Shown piece after piece: positions 1-8,734 of a stretch of 48,849 bases of DNA. Source of the stretch: Novosphingobium sp. Lineage in GTDB: Bacteria > Pseudomonadota > Alphaproteobacteria > Sphingomonadales > Sphingomonadaceae. The notes below the pieces were generated by a model. The model worked only from the letters and a program-made list of their open reading frames with translations. It did no database searches and was not told the origin of the DNA. Location: positions 1 to 48,849 of the forward strand of contig NZ_JANXWG010000092.1 of assembly GCF_025351285.1 (NCBI RefSeq), written 5' to 3'. The position numbers and the translations under genes are program-made. Each line of letters opens with the position of its first letter. Position 1 is the first letter of the stretch.

Positions 1-857
1 AGCCACTGGTTGGCGGTGCGCTGGTAATGCGTACCGCTCCAGCGCCATTGCTGCTCGACTTCGAACGTCTCGCCGAAGTGGTGGACCAGCCCGTCGCTGG
101 GCATGATACCACCAGTGAAGAAGTGCTGGGCGATCCAGTCGGTCGGGTCGGTGGTATCGAAGCGGTAGGGTTCGCGCGCGTGGCTGAACACGTGGAGAAA
201 CAGCCGTCCTTCGGGGCGCAGCCAGCCGCACACCCGCGCCAGCAGTTCGCGCCAGTTCGACATGTGCTCGAACATCTCGACCGAGACCACGCGATCGAAG
301 GTGCCCGGCGCCACGAACACGTTCATGTCGGCGGTGATTACCGAAAGGTTGGTGATCCCGCGTTCGCGCGCGCGCGCGGCGATGAATTCACGCTGCGGGG
401 CGGAGTTGGACACCGACGTAATCCGCGCGCTGGGGAACATTTCGGCCATGTACAGGCTGAGCGAACCCCAGCCGCAGCCGAGTTCGAGTATGTCCTGTCC
501 TTCGGCCAGGCCCGCGTGCGCGACCGTTTCGGCGAGCGCGTGAAGCTCGGCTTCGGCCAGCGTTTCGGTGCCCTTGGGGTAATAGCAGCACGAATATTTG
601 GCGCGCGGACCGAGCGTGAGTTCAAAGAAGCGCGGCGGCAGTTCGTAATGCTGTTCGTTGGCAGCCTTGGTGTGCTCGGCAATCGGGAACGACGCCATCG
701 CCTTTGCAAACTGCGCTTCGAAATCGGGGCCGGCGCGCAGGCTGCGCTGGCGAATCCCGCACAGAAAATCGACCCCGGCGCGGGTCAGCGGATCGGGCAG
801 CGGCACGCGTTCGACCAGGCGGATTGCAGTGGCCAAAGCGGTCGTTGTAGCAGTCAT
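1..857 (-). CDS. Cyclopropane-synthase-like SAM methyltransferase (C-terminus cut by window edge)
   Basis: Reading leftward from an ATG at 857 the frame is open to the window edge (285 codons), so the 3' end is missing. The SAM-binding motif I reads ILELGCGWGSLSLYMAE, followed by VVSVEMFEHMSNW and FLHVFSH. These match the COG2230 cyclopropane-fatty-acyl-phospholipid synthase family, which transfers a methyl(ene) group from SAM to unsaturated acyl chains at the cytoplasmic face of the membrane. The Cys in YSCCYY, the Glu in VEMFEH and the His in FLHVF are kept, as in bicarbonate-binding CFA enzymes. The gene is divergent from the FAD oxidoreductase at 1086, with 228 bases between them that should hold both promoters; I saw no clear promoter there. 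The family is certain; the exact substrate is not. Confidence 0.85.
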   Translation of the reverse strand, partial: MTATTTALATAIRLVERVPLPDPLTRAGVDFLCGIRQRSLRAGPDFEAQFAKAMASFPIAEHTKAANEQHYELPPRFFELTLGPRAKYSCCYYPKGTETLAEAELHALAETVAHAGLAEGQDILELGCGWGSLSLYMAEMFPSARITSVSNSAPQREFIAARARERGITNLSVITADMNVFVAPGTFDRVVSVEMFEHMSNWRELLARVCGWLRPEGRLFLHVFSHAREPYRFDTTDPTDWIAQHFFTGGIMPSDGLVHHFGETFEVEQQWRWSGTHYQRTANQW

Positions 858-1085
858 GCAAGTCGGGTCCGTATAAGGGATGGTCGGGCGGAAGCGAGCG
901 CGCAGCCTTGGCCCCAGTCTGCAACGATTCATGGTGATAGCCGTCACAGCGCGCACAAGAAACCCCGCTCTAAGTGTGGGTTGCGCATTGCCCTTGTTTT
1001 GCCTCCTTTCAACGCCAAGTCTTGCGGGACGGGCATGGCAATCACGGGTCTGCCTGCCCGAACCGGAACAGGAATCGAAATCCAG

Positions 1086-2483
1086 ATGGGCGAGGCCGCG
1101 ATTTTGAACTCGCCTGCGATCGGGGCTGGTCACGGCCGCGCGCGGCGCATTGCGGTGGTGGGCAGCGGCATCGCCGGTATGTCGTGCGCGTGGCTGTTAA
1201 GCCAGAACCACGAAGTCACGCTGTTCGAAGCTGACAACCGGATCGGCGGGCACAGCCACACGCAAATGGCGTCGGGCGTCGCGGTCGATACGGGTTTCAT
1301 CGTGTTCAACCCGCAGACCTATCCCAATCTTTGCGCGCTGTTCGAACATCTGGGCGTAGCCACGCTCGACACCGAGATGACTTTTGCCGTGTCGCTGGAT
1401 GGCGGCAGGCTCGAATATTCGGGCACTGATCTTGGCGGGCTGTTCGCGCAGAAGCGCAACCTTGTATCGCCGCGCTATTGGTCGATGCTGCGCGATCTCA
1501 CCCGGTTCTATCGCCGCGCGCCGAGGGATCTGCCCACGCTCGGCGATGAAACGCTGGGCGCCTATCTCGATCGGCTAGGCTGCGGCACGCCCTTCCGCGA
1601 GGATCACCTGTACCCGATGGCTGCAGCGATCTGGTCCTCCGACGTGGGCGATATTCCAAATTTCCCGGCCGCGTCGTTCGTGCGGTTCTGCGAAAACCAC
1701 GGGTTGCTCAAGTTTTCGGACCGGCCGACCTGGCGCACGGTCAAGGGCGGCTCTCGCGAATACGTCGCGAAGATCACCGCGCCTTACGCCGATGCGATCC
1801 GCCAGGACTGCCCGGTGCGCAGCATTCGCCGCGACGAACGCGGGGTCACGCTCGTTTCGGCGGCGGGTGAAGAGCGCTTCGACGATGTGGTCATTGCCAC
1901 GCATGCCGATCAAGCGCTGGCGCTGCTGTCCGATGCCGATGCCGATGAACGCCGGCTGCTCGGCGCGATCCATTATCGGCGCAACCATGCGGTGCTGCAT
2001 TCGGACCCGGCGCTGATGCCCGCGCGCAAACGCGTGTGGTCGAGCTGGAACTACGCGTCCGAACGCGGCGGGGCGGTGCGCGATGCCGCAACAGGCCCGG
2101 CGCTTTCGGTCACGTACTGGATGAACCGGCTCCAGCACATCCCTGACAGCACCCCACTGTTCGTCACGCTCAATCCGGTGATCGAGCCGAACTCTGCGCT
2201 GGTTCACGCCCGCATGGATTACGAACACCCGCTGCTCGACACCACCGCGGTCGCAGCGCAGCGGCAGTTGTGGAACCTTCAGGGCCGGCGCCGCGCATGG
2301 TTTTGCGGCGCGCATTTCGGCGCCGGATTCCACGAGGATGGGCTGCAATCGGGGCTGGCGGTGGCCGAACAACTGGGCGGTATCGCGCGGCCGTGGCGGG
2401 TGGCCGAACCTTCGGGCCGGATCGTCGCGACGCCGCTGGCCACGCCGCAGCCGCTGTTCGACAGCGAACCGGTGCCGGCATGA
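1086..2483 (+). CDS. FAD/NAD(P)-binding oxidoreductase (amine-oxidase fold, COG2907-like)
   Basis: The protein has 465 residues if it starts at the ATG at 1086; an in-frame ATG at 1035 is the alternative. The N-terminus has a Rossmann dinucleotide-binding motif (RIAVVGSGIAGMSCAWLLS) followed by ELFEAD-type and GGHSHT segments (here LFEADNRIGGHSHT), which mark flavin amine-oxidase/desaturase-like proteins. The C-terminal CGAHFGAGFHEDGLQSGL segment is the second FAD-contact region. Proteins of this kind stand next to DUF1365 and CFA-like genes in many proteobacteria. In Rhodobacter that neighbourhood is linked to furan fatty acid synthesis, where a flavoenzyme desaturates a methylated acyl chain. 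That role here is inferred from context. The stop codon overlaps the next start (ATGA), so the two genes are translationally coupled. Confidence 0.85.
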   Translation: MGEAAILNSPAIGAGHGRARRIAVVGSGIAGMSCAWLLSQNHEVTLFEADNRIGGHSHTQMASGVAVDTGFIVFNPQTYPNLCALFEHLGVATLDTEMTFAVSLDGGRLEYSGTDLGGLFAQKRNLVSPRYWSMLRDLTRFYRRAPRDLPTLGDETLGAYLDRLGCGTPFREDHLYPMAAAIWSSDVGDIPNFPAASFVRFCENHGLLKFSDRPTWRTVKGGSREYVAKITAPYADAIRQDCPVRSIRRDERGVTLVSAAGEERFDDVVIATHADQALALLSDADADERRLLGAIHYRRNHAVLHSDPALMPARKRVWSSWNYASERGGAVRDAATGPALSVTYWMNRLQHIPDSTPLFVTLNPVIEPNSALVHARMDYEHPLLDTTAVAAQRQLWNLQGRRRAWFCGAHFGAGFHEDGLQSGLAVAEQLGGIARPWRVAEPSGRIVATPLATPQPLFDSEPVPA

Positions 2484-3274
2484 GCAACGAAACGGCCTCC
2501 GCGCTGTACGTTGGCGATGTGATGCACCGCCGGTTGCGCCCAAGGGTGCACCAGTTGCGCTATCGGCTGTTCTCGCTGCTGCTCGATATTGACGAGATCG
2601 ACGCCTTGGCCTGGCGCTTGCGGTTGTTTTCGCGCGGTCGCTTCAATCTGTTCGGGTTCACCGACAGCGATCATCTCGATGGCACCAAAGCGTCGCTCAA
2701 GGCCCAGATCGACGCGCGAATGGCCAAGGCCGCGATCGGCTGGGACCAGGGCCCGGTCCGCGTGCTGACGATGCCGCGCGTGCTGGGCTTCGCGTTCAAT
2801 CCGATCTCGGTGTGGTACATTCACCACCGCTCGGGCGCGCTGGCGGCGGTGTTGTACGAGGTCAACAACACCTTCGGCGAACGACACGAATACCTGCTGC
2901 CGGTGGATGGCACTGCTGCGCAGGACCGCGCGATCCGCCAGTCTATCCCCAAGGCGCTGCACGTCTCGCCGTTCATGGGCATGGACATGCGCTATGATTT
3001 CCGCGTTACCCCGCCCGGCATTCGCGACAACGATCGGATCGCGATCGGCATCACCGGCAGCGATGCGACCGGGCCGCTGATCGCTGCGGTTCACACTGCC
3101 CGACGCCGCGTGCTGACCGATGCTGCGCTGGCCCGCGTGTTCGTCACGCATCCGCTGTTGACGGTGAAGGTGGTTGGCGGAATCCTGTGGGAAGCCGCCA
3201 AGCTGTGGATCAAGCGCGTGCCCGTCTACAGCCACCCTGCACCCCCGACCGAAAGCCTGAGCACCACACGATGA
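2480..3274 (+). CDS. DUF1365 family protein
   Basis: The protein has 264 residues; its ATG overlaps the stop of the upstream oxidoreductase by four bases. Conserved DUF1365 (COG3496) features are visible: an N-terminal YVGDVMHRRLRPRVHQLRY segment, RFNLFGFTDSDHLDG, then LTMPRVLGFAFNPISVWYI and VLYEVNNTFGERHEY, and finally HVSPFMGMDMRYDF. No biochemical function is firmly assigned to the family. It almost always sits between an FAD oxidoreductase and a CFA-like methyltransferase, as here, so a role in modifying membrane acyl chains is inferred. There is no signal peptide. A hydrophobic stretch near residues 225-240 could touch the membrane. Confidence 0.9.
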   Translation: MSNETASALYVGDVMHRRLRPRVHQLRYRLFSLLLDIDEIDALAWRLRLFSRGRFNLFGFTDSDHLDGTKASLKAQIDARMAKAAIGWDQGPVRVLTMPRVLGFAFNPISVWYIHHRSGALAAVLYEVNNTFGERHEYLLPVDGTAAQDRAIRQSIPKALHVSPFMGMDMRYDFRVTPPGIRDNDRIAIGITGSDATGPLIAAVHTARRRVLTDAALARVFVTHPLLTVKVVGGILWEAAKLWIKRVPVYSHPAPPTESLSTTR

Positions 3275-3320
3275 TCTGCCACGCGACGACTTGTCCGCCC
3301 CGCCCGTCCGGAGAGAGCCC

Positions 3321-4676
3321 ATGTATCTGAGGTCCAGGCCCGCGCGCGATGCCGGCGCCAAGTCGGTCCAGGCCGCCGCCCAAGCCGCGGTCGACGGCAT
3401 GGAGGCCGCCGCCCAAGCCGCGGTCGACGGCATGGAAGCCGCCGCGCATGCCGCTGCCGATGCCGCGCATGATGCCGCCGAACGGGTCCGTTCGCACGAA
3501 GCCCAGGCGGTCGGCCCGTGGCTGCTGCGCCGCGTGCTGCGCGCATTCCGGCGCGGGTCGGTTACCGTGATCCTGCCCTCGGGCACGGTGATCGACCATC
3601 GCTGCGTTGCACCCGGCCCGCACGGGGTAATCCATGTCCATACGCTGCGCACGTTCCGCCGCGTGCTCACCCACGGCGATGTCGGCTTTGCCGAGGGCTA
3701 TATCGCCGGCGAATGGTCGAGCCCCGATCTACCCACGCTGCTGTCGATGCTGGCGCAGAATATGGCCGAGCTCGATAGGACGATGGACGGGTTCTGGCCC
3801 GTGCGGATGTGGCGCCGGTTGCGGCACAACAGCAACCGCAATTCCAGGCGCAAGAGCCGACGCAACATCGCCTTCCACTACGATCTAGGCAACGATTTCT
3901 ACCGGCTGTGGCTTGATGAGAGCATGACCTATTCGGCGGCTTGCGCGTTCGAGTCGGGCCAGACCTTGGAGGCGGCGCAGACCGCCAAGCGCGCGCGGAT
4001 CACCGAATTGCTCGCGTTGTCGGGTCGGGAAAGCGTGCTCGAAATCGGCTGCGGCTGGGGCGCATTGGCGATCGACGTCGCACACGATGCCGCCCATGTC
4101 ACCGGCCTCACGCTTTCGGCCGAACAATTGGCCTTTGCGAACGCCGAAATCGCCGCGCGTGGGCTTTCGGACAAGATCGCGCTCCACTTGCGCGATTACC
4201 GCGAGGAAAAGGCGCGTTTCGATCGCGTCGTGTCGATCGAAATGCTCGAAGCCGTGGGTGAAGAATACTGGCCCGCCTATTTCGGCAAGCTGCGCTCCAG
4301 TATTGCCGCTGGCGGCCGCGCGGTCGTCCAGGCGATCACCATCCGCGAGGACCGCTACGAGAGCTACAAGCGCAGCCCCGATTTCATCCAGCGCTTCATT
4401 TTCCCGGGCGGGATGCTGCCCACGCCCACGATCATGGAACGTGAGGCCGCAGCAGCCGGTCTGGCGATCACCCACAAGGAATGCTTCGCCGCTGGCTATG
4501 CCGATACGTTGGCCGAATGGCGCCGGCGGTTCCTGGCCAAGTGGAACGAAATCGAACCGCTGGGCTTCGGCAGCGATTTCAAGCGGCTGTGGGAATATTA
4601 CCTGGCCTATTGCGAAGCCGGCTTCCGTACCGGCACGATCGATGTAGGGCTTTATGTGATGGAGCCGGTGGCGTAA
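3321..4676 (+). CDS. Cyclopropane-fatty-acyl-phospholipid synthase family protein
   Basis: The protein has 451 residues. The ATG at 3321 is chosen because GGAGAGAG lies just upstream; an in-frame TTG at 3291 is less likely. Residues about 10-65 form an Ala-rich helical segment with an 11-residue tandem repeat. The COG2230 core follows: FHYDLGNDFYRLWLDESMTY, VLEIGCGWGALAIDVA (SAM motif I), VVSIEMLEAVGEEYWPAYF and FIFPGGMLPT, ending in the family's typical EAGFRTGTIDVGLYVMEP. At the place where E. coli CFA synthase has His in LLHTIG this protein has Gln (VVQAITI), and the YSC cysteine is replaced by Ala (YSAAC). It may therefore not be a classical cyclopropane former. It is the last gene of the three-gene rightward group with the FAD enzyme and DUF1365. 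Confidence 0.85.
   Translation: MYLRSRPARDAGAKSVQAAAQAAVDGMEAAAQAAVDGMEAAAHAAADAAHDAAERVRSHEAQAVGPWLLRRVLRAFRRGSVTVILPSGTVIDHRCVAPGPHGVIHVHTLRTFRRVLTHGDVGFAEGYIAGEWSSPDLPTLLSMLAQNMAELDRTMDGFWPVRMWRRLRHNSNRNSRRKSRRNIAFHYDLGNDFYRLWLDESMTYSAACAFESGQTLEAAQTAKRARITELLALSGRESVLEIGCGWGALAIDVAHDAAHVTGLTLSAEQLAFANAEIAARGLSDKIALHLRDYREEKARFDRVVSIEMLEAVGEEYWPAYFGKLRSSIAAGGRAVVQAITIREDRYESYKRSPDFIQRFIFPGGMLPTPTIMEREAAAAGLAITHKECFAAGYADTLAEWRRRFLAKWNEIEPLGFGSDFKRLWEYYLAYCEAGFRTGTIDVGLYVMEPVA
3372..3437 (+). repeat. Two exact-length 33-bp tandem repeats in the CFA-like gene
   Basis: Two consecutive 33-base units (3372-3404 and 3405-3437) differ only at their last base. Each encodes AAAQAAVDGME. A third, degenerate Ala-rich unit follows (AAAHAAADAAH). 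The repeat unit is in frame, so copy-number change would alter helix length without breaking the gene. Confidence 0.9.
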
Positions 4677-4718
4677 CTGGCCTGCATTCACGCTTATTTG
4701 CCAGATCAGGAACCACCC

Positions 4719-5552
4719 ATGGAACAGCTCAGCGCCAATCGCAGCCATGGCGGCACGCAGTTCGTCCACAGCCACGATTCGGCCGAAACCGGCACACCGA
4801 TGACGTTTTCGACGTTCGTGCCCGATCATGCGCCGGGCGCGACGCTGCCGGTGCTGTGGTTCCTTTCGGGGCTGACGTGCACGCACGCCAATGTCACCGA
4901 AAAGGGCGAATTCCGCGCGGCATGTGCCGAACATGGCGTGATCCTGGTGGCGCCCGATACCAGCCCGCGTGGGGACGATGTGCCCGATGACGAGGGCTAC
5001 GATTTCGGCAAGGGTGCAGGGTTCTACGTCGACGCCACGCAGGAACCGTGGGCTAAGAATTTCCGCATGCGCAGCTATATCGAGCGCGAATTGCCCGCAC
5101 TGGTGGCCGAGCATTTCGCGGCGGACATGGGCCGGCAGGGTATCACCGGGCATTCGATGGGTGGACACGGTGCGCTGACGATCGCCTTGCGCAATCCAAG
5201 CACCTTTCGCTCGGTCAGCGCGTTTTCACCGATCGTCAGCCCGCTCGATTGCCCGTGGGGTGAAAAGGCGCTGGGCGGCTATCTCGGCCCGGACAAGGCG
5301 GCATGGCGTGAATACGATGCCTGCGCACTCATCGAAGATGGCGCGAAAGTGGCTGATATTCTTGTCGATCAGGGCGAGGCCGACGGGTTCCTGACCGACC
5401 AGCTCAAGATCCATCTGCTTGGCGAGGCCTGCGCCGCGGCGGGCATTCCGGCTACGATCCGCATGCAGCCGGGCTACGATCACTCGTACTACTTCATTTC
5501 CACTTTTGCAGCCGGGCACGTCGCCTGGCACGCTGCGCGACTGAAAGCCTGA
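4719..5552 (+). CDS. fghA: S-formylglutathione hydrolase
   Basis: The protein has 277 residues, the usual family length. The ATG at 4719 is preceded by AGGAACC; an in-frame TTG at 4698 was rejected. It is an esterase D-type alpha/beta hydrolase that splits S-formylglutathione to formate and glutathione in the cytoplasm, the second step of glutathione-dependent formaldehyde removal. The nucleophile elbow is GHSMGGHG (Ser146), with the likely acid in DQGEADGFL (Asp222) and the histidine in PGYDHSYYF (His255). The conserved WFLSGLTCTHANVTEKGEF and EPWAKNFRM segments are present. The partner formaldehyde dehydrogenase (adhC/frmA) is not in the window. The 3' end overlaps the convergent small gene by 59 bases. 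Confidence 0.93.
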   Translation: MEQLSANRSHGGTQFVHSHDSAETGTPMTFSTFVPDHAPGATLPVLWFLSGLTCTHANVTEKGEFRAACAEHGVILVAPDTSPRGDDVPDDEGYDFGKGAGFYVDATQEPWAKNFRMRSYIERELPALVAEHFAADMGRQGITGHSMGGHGALTIALRNPSTFRSVSAFSPIVSPLDCPWGEKALGGYLGPDKAAWREYDACALIEDGAKVADILVDQGEADGFLTDQLKIHLLGEACAAAGIPATIRMQPGYDHSYYFISTFAAGHVAWHAARLKA

Positions 5553-6171
5553 CCACCTGATCCGATTGCGGGGCCGGTTCCTCCGCCACCACAGTTTCGA
5601 GTTCGAGGACGTCAGCCTCGGGCGCCGGCGAAACCAGCTTCAGCATCGTCTCGCGGGGCAAGGGGCGGGGCGCGCTCCGTCTCGGTGCAGCGCGCGCGGC
5701 TTCGGGCGAGAGCAGACGGCCGAGCAGACCACCGCCATGTCCCGACGCGATGGCGTCGATCGGTTTGATCGCGCGGAGCGACAGGACATCCGCCAGGTCG
5801 ATCAGTGCGGCGATCGCGCGGGCTTCTTCGGGTGTCAGCCCTTCGAACCCGGGCTGGAACGCGCGCGCAGCGGAAACCAGCCCGCGTTCGTCGCCCGCAA
5901 GATCGAACAGATAGTCCTCTATCGTGCGGCAGCCGTCGATCTCTGCCCAGCGCATCCCGCCAGGTCCGGGTCGTTGGTGATAGGCCCACAGCGCCAGGAT
6001 CGCGTGCGCCACCACGTCACGTGCATGGTCGGCAACCGCCGCGCCCGAGGCCTTGGCCTTGAGCCGTTCGCGCCAGCGGCGCTGGCGTTCGGAATTGCTG
6101 AGGGGTGGGGCCTTGGCGGGGGGGGGCTCTGCGGCGATCTCTGCGGCGATCTCGGGGGATGTCTGGCTCAT
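5494..6171 (-). CDS. Hypothetical protein with basic N-terminal RQRRWRERLKA motif
   Basis: The protein has 225 residues and I do not recognise a family. The N-terminus is Ala/Glu/Pro-rich (EIAAEIAAEPPPAKAPP) and is followed by a strongly basic helix, NSERQRRWRERLKAKASG, which could bind nucleic acid. A helical middle part (HAILALWAYHQRP, RTIEDYLFDLAGDERGLVSA, LTPEEARAIAALIDLADVL) and a basic C-terminus (VAQRARRRARLQKWK) complete it. No signal peptide or membrane segment is present. It overlaps the 3' end of fghA by 59 bases on the opposite strand, which is unusual but workable. An open frame also exists on the other strand here, but its composition looks like a complement artefact. Confidence 0.6.
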   Translation of the reverse strand: MSQTSPEIAAEIAAEPPPAKAPPLSNSERQRRWRERLKAKASGAAVADHARDVVAHAILALWAYHQRPGPGGMRWAEIDGCRTIEDYLFDLAGDERGLVSAARAFQPGFEGLTPEEARAIAALIDLADVLSLRAIKPIDAIASGHGGGLLGRLLSPEAARAAPRRSAPRPLPRETMLKLVSPAPEADVLELETVVAEEPAPQSDQVVRLSVAQRARRRARLQKWK

Positions 6172-6380
6172 GCCCGTTACTTAACGCGCGCACCGGCCTT
6201 TCGAAATTGAGGACGAGTGCTTAGGTCATGGTTAACACCTCTGGCCGGTGAAGCGCCGCGGCCATGCGCTAAACCGTTGTCTTGATGGCAACAATTACAT
6301 TGATCTGTCATAATTGCCCCCTAACGAGCGCATATTTGATCGCGCCGATCCGCGTGATCGGCCAGATGGGGATCACAAAC

Positions 6381-8684
6381 ATGATGAAGTCTCGCGCGGC
6401 CGCGCTTGCCGCTGCCAGCCTGCTCGCGCTTGGCGCAGCGCCTGTCTATGCCGCACCCGCTGCTGCCGAATCCGAAGCCACCGCAGCGCCCGATGCCGAT
6501 GCCGATGCCGGCATCGTGGTCACCGCGCAGCGCCGCAGCGAGCCGTTGCAGAACGTGCCGGTTTCGGTCGGCGTGCTGTCGGGCAACGATCTGACCAGCT
6601 ACGCTGCGGGCGGCGCCGATACGCTGCTGTCGCTGTCGGGAAAGGTGCCCAGCCTGTACATCGAATCGACCACCGGCCGGATCTTCCCGCGCTTCTACAT
6701 CCGTGGCCTCGGCAACGTCGATTTCTACCTCGGCGCGTCGCAGCCGGTGTCGATCATCCAGGATGACGTCGTGCTCGAACACGTCGTGCTCAAATCGAAC
6801 CCCGTGTTCGACATGGCCCAGGTCGAAGTGCTGCGCGGACCTCAGGGGTCGCTGTTCGGGCGCAACACCACTGCCGGCATCATCAAGTTCACCAGCAACC
6901 AGCCGACCGAAGAATTCCACGGCCAGGGTTCGGTCAGCTATGGCACGTACAACACCGTCAGCGCCGAAGCCGCCGTGGGCGGCCCGCTGTCGCAGGATCA
7001 CAAGGTGATGTTCCGCGTTTCGGGGCTGATCCAGCACCGCGACAACTGGATCGACAACACCTTCACCGGCACCAGCGCCGATGGCACGGTGACGCCTGCC
7101 AAGAAAGTCATGGGCGGATATGACGAGCGCGACGTGCGCGGGCAATTGTTGTTCACCTCGGACTACGGATTTTCGGCGCAAATTTCGGCGCATCTGCGCG
7201 ATTACAAGGGCACTTCGACGCTGTTCTATCGCGGATCGCTGGCCAAGGGTTCGAACGGCTTGCCGGCCAATTTCGACCAGTCGAAGGTGGCGCTCGATGA
7301 AGCCAACAACAACCCGCAGGCATACAAGACGCAAGGCGTTTCGCTCAAGCTGGCATACGATTTCGGTAACGCCACGATCACGTCGATCACCGCGTTCGAA
7401 CGCAGCAGCGGCTACAGCCGCGGCGATACCGATGGCGGCGCGGCGGCCAATTTTCCGGTGAACGGCGTTCCCAACGGCTTCGGCCAATCGCAAGGCCAGT
7501 TGCGCGATCTCAAGCAGTTCAGCCAGGAAGTGCGGATCGCCAGCCCCGACAGCGGCCGGTTCAAATGGCAGTTCGGCGGGATCTACTTCGATTCGCGCGA
7601 CACCACCGAATTCGACCAGCGCGCCTATTTTCTCACCACCGCCGCCTACAACCCCAACAATTTCGTGGTGCTGCGCAACGTCAACACTTCGACCGCGGTG
7701 TTCGGCCAGGCTAGCTATGACCTCACCGACCAGCTTACGCTGACCGCCGGCGCACGCGAAACCACCGACATCCGCTCGACCCGGCTGCTGAAAACCGCCA
7801 ACACCCAGGCCGACGTGGCCACATATAGCGGGCGCCGGTTCGTGCGCCTGATCGACAGCAAGCCCAGCTTCGACGCCAGCCTGCTGTACAAGGCCACGCC
7901 CGATCTGAGCCTTTACGCCCGCGTCGCGCGCGGCTTCCGCGGGCCGACCATCCAGGGCCGTTCGGCGGTGTTCAACAGCGATTTCACCACTGCCAATTCC
8001 GAAACCAACACCTCGTTCGAAGCCGGGCTGAAAAGCAGCTTCTGGGGCCGCAAGGGCCACTTCAACGCCACCGGGTTCTATTACACGGTCAAGAATATCC
8101 AGCTCAACGGCAACGACAGCAACGGCAACGGAGTGCTGTTCAACGCCGACAAGGCGCGCGGCTACGGCATGGAGGCCGAGCTCGATCTCCAGCCGGTGCA
8201 GGGCTTGAAGCTCAACGCCGGGATCAGCCTGCTGCACACCGAGATCGACGACAAACGCGTCTATGCCCAGGTCTGCGCGCTCAACGGCGTGGTGGTGTGC
8301 ACGGTCGGCAACCCGACGATCAAGGTTGGCGCCAACACCTTCGCGCAGATCGACGGCAACCCGCTGCCCAACGCGCCCAAGTACAACATCAACGTCTCGG
8401 CGCGCTACGAAGTGCCGACCGGGCCGGGCAAGCTGTTCGTGGCGGGCGATTTCAACAAGCAGGGCTACACCAGCTTCGTGCTCTACAAGTCGGCCGAGTT
8501 CAACGCGAAGGGCAGCTACGAACTCGGGCTCAAGGGCGGCTTCACCACCGATCGCTTCGAGATTGGTGCATTCGTCCGCAACCTGACCAACCAGCACAAC
8601 CTGATCGGCGCGATCGAGAACTTCATGGCCGGCGTCTACAACGAACCGCGCGTTGTGGGCGCGTCGGTGAGCGCGAAGTTCTAG
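6381..8684 (+). CDS. TonB-dependent outer-membrane receptor
   Basis: The protein has about 767 residues. The start at 6381 (MMKSRAAALAAASLLALG) gives a clean Sec signal peptide ending near VYAAPA; starts further upstream would put extra residues before it. A TonB-box-like stretch (AGIVVTAQRR) follows. The plug domain shows FYIRGLGNVDFYLGA and VEVLRGPQGSLFGRNTTAG. The remainder is a 22-strand-type barrel that ends in the aromatic terminus ASVSAKF. Such proteins import iron chelates, vitamins or oligosaccharides across the outer membrane using energy from TonB-ExbBD. The substrate is unknown and no transport or catabolic gene lies beside it. The neighbour downstream is a two-component system on the other strand. 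Confidence 0.93.
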   Translation: MMKSRAAALAAASLLALGAAPVYAAPAAAESEATAAPDADADAGIVVTAQRRSEPLQNVPVSVGVLSGNDLTSYAAGGADTLLSLSGKVPSLYIESTTGRIFPRFYIRGLGNVDFYLGASQPVSIIQDDVVLEHVVLKSNPVFDMAQVEVLRGPQGSLFGRNTTAGIIKFTSNQPTEEFHGQGSVSYGTYNTVSAEAAVGGPLSQDHKVMFRVSGLIQHRDNWIDNTFTGTSADGTVTPAKKVMGGYDERDVRGQLLFTSDYGFSAQISAHLRDYKGTSTLFYRGSLAKGSNGLPANFDQSKVALDEANNNPQAYKTQGVSLKLAYDFGNATITSITAFERSSGYSRGDTDGGAAANFPVNGVPNGFGQSQGQLRDLKQFSQEVRIASPDSGRFKWQFGGIYFDSRDTTEFDQRAYFLTTAAYNPNNFVVLRNVNTSTAVFGQASYDLTDQLTLTAGARETTDIRSTRLLKTANTQADVATYSGRRFVRLIDSKPSFDASLLYKATPDLSLYARVARGFRGPTIQGRSAVFNSDFTTANSETNTSFEAGLKSSFWGRKGHFNATGFYYTVKNIQLNGNDSNGNGVLFNADKARGYGMEAELDLQPVQGLKLNAGISLLHTEIDDKRVYAQVCALNGVVVCTVGNPTIKVGANTFAQIDGNPLPNAPKYNINVSARYEVPTGPGKLFVAGDFNKQGYTSFVLYKSAEFNAKGSYELGLKGGFTTDRFEIGAFVRNLTNQHNLIGAIENFMAGVYNEPRVVGASVSAKF

Positions 8685-8705
8685 TCGGGCTGCGGTGGTC
8701 TGCCT

Positions 8706-8730
8706 TGCCGGCCCGCTGAGAGGGCCGGCA
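8706..8730. terminator. GC-rich hairpin between convergent genes, possible bidirectional terminator
   Basis: A perfect 9-bp stem (TGCCGGCCC / GGGCCGGCA) with a 7-base loop lies between the TonB receptor stop and the response-regulator stop. No T-run follows on either strand, so it is at best a weak intrinsic terminator or an mRNA end-protecting hairpin. Confidence 0.4.
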
Positions 8731-8734
8731 TGAG

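Noticed and set aside
27..1085. A long open frame on the plus strand running into the FAD oxidoreductase
   Set aside because: The first 350 codons lie opposite the methyltransferase gene and have no family-like composition; the real start is near 1086.
5566..6210. A 214-codon plus-strand open frame over the small hypothetical gene
   Set aside because: Its composition is Arg/Cys/His-heavy, like a complement artefact; the minus-strand frame gives a more ordinary protein.
6321..8597. A 758-codon open frame opposite the TonB receptor
   Set aside because: It is the complement of a GC-rich gene with strong third-position bias; the plus-strand product has a signal peptide, plug and barrel features.
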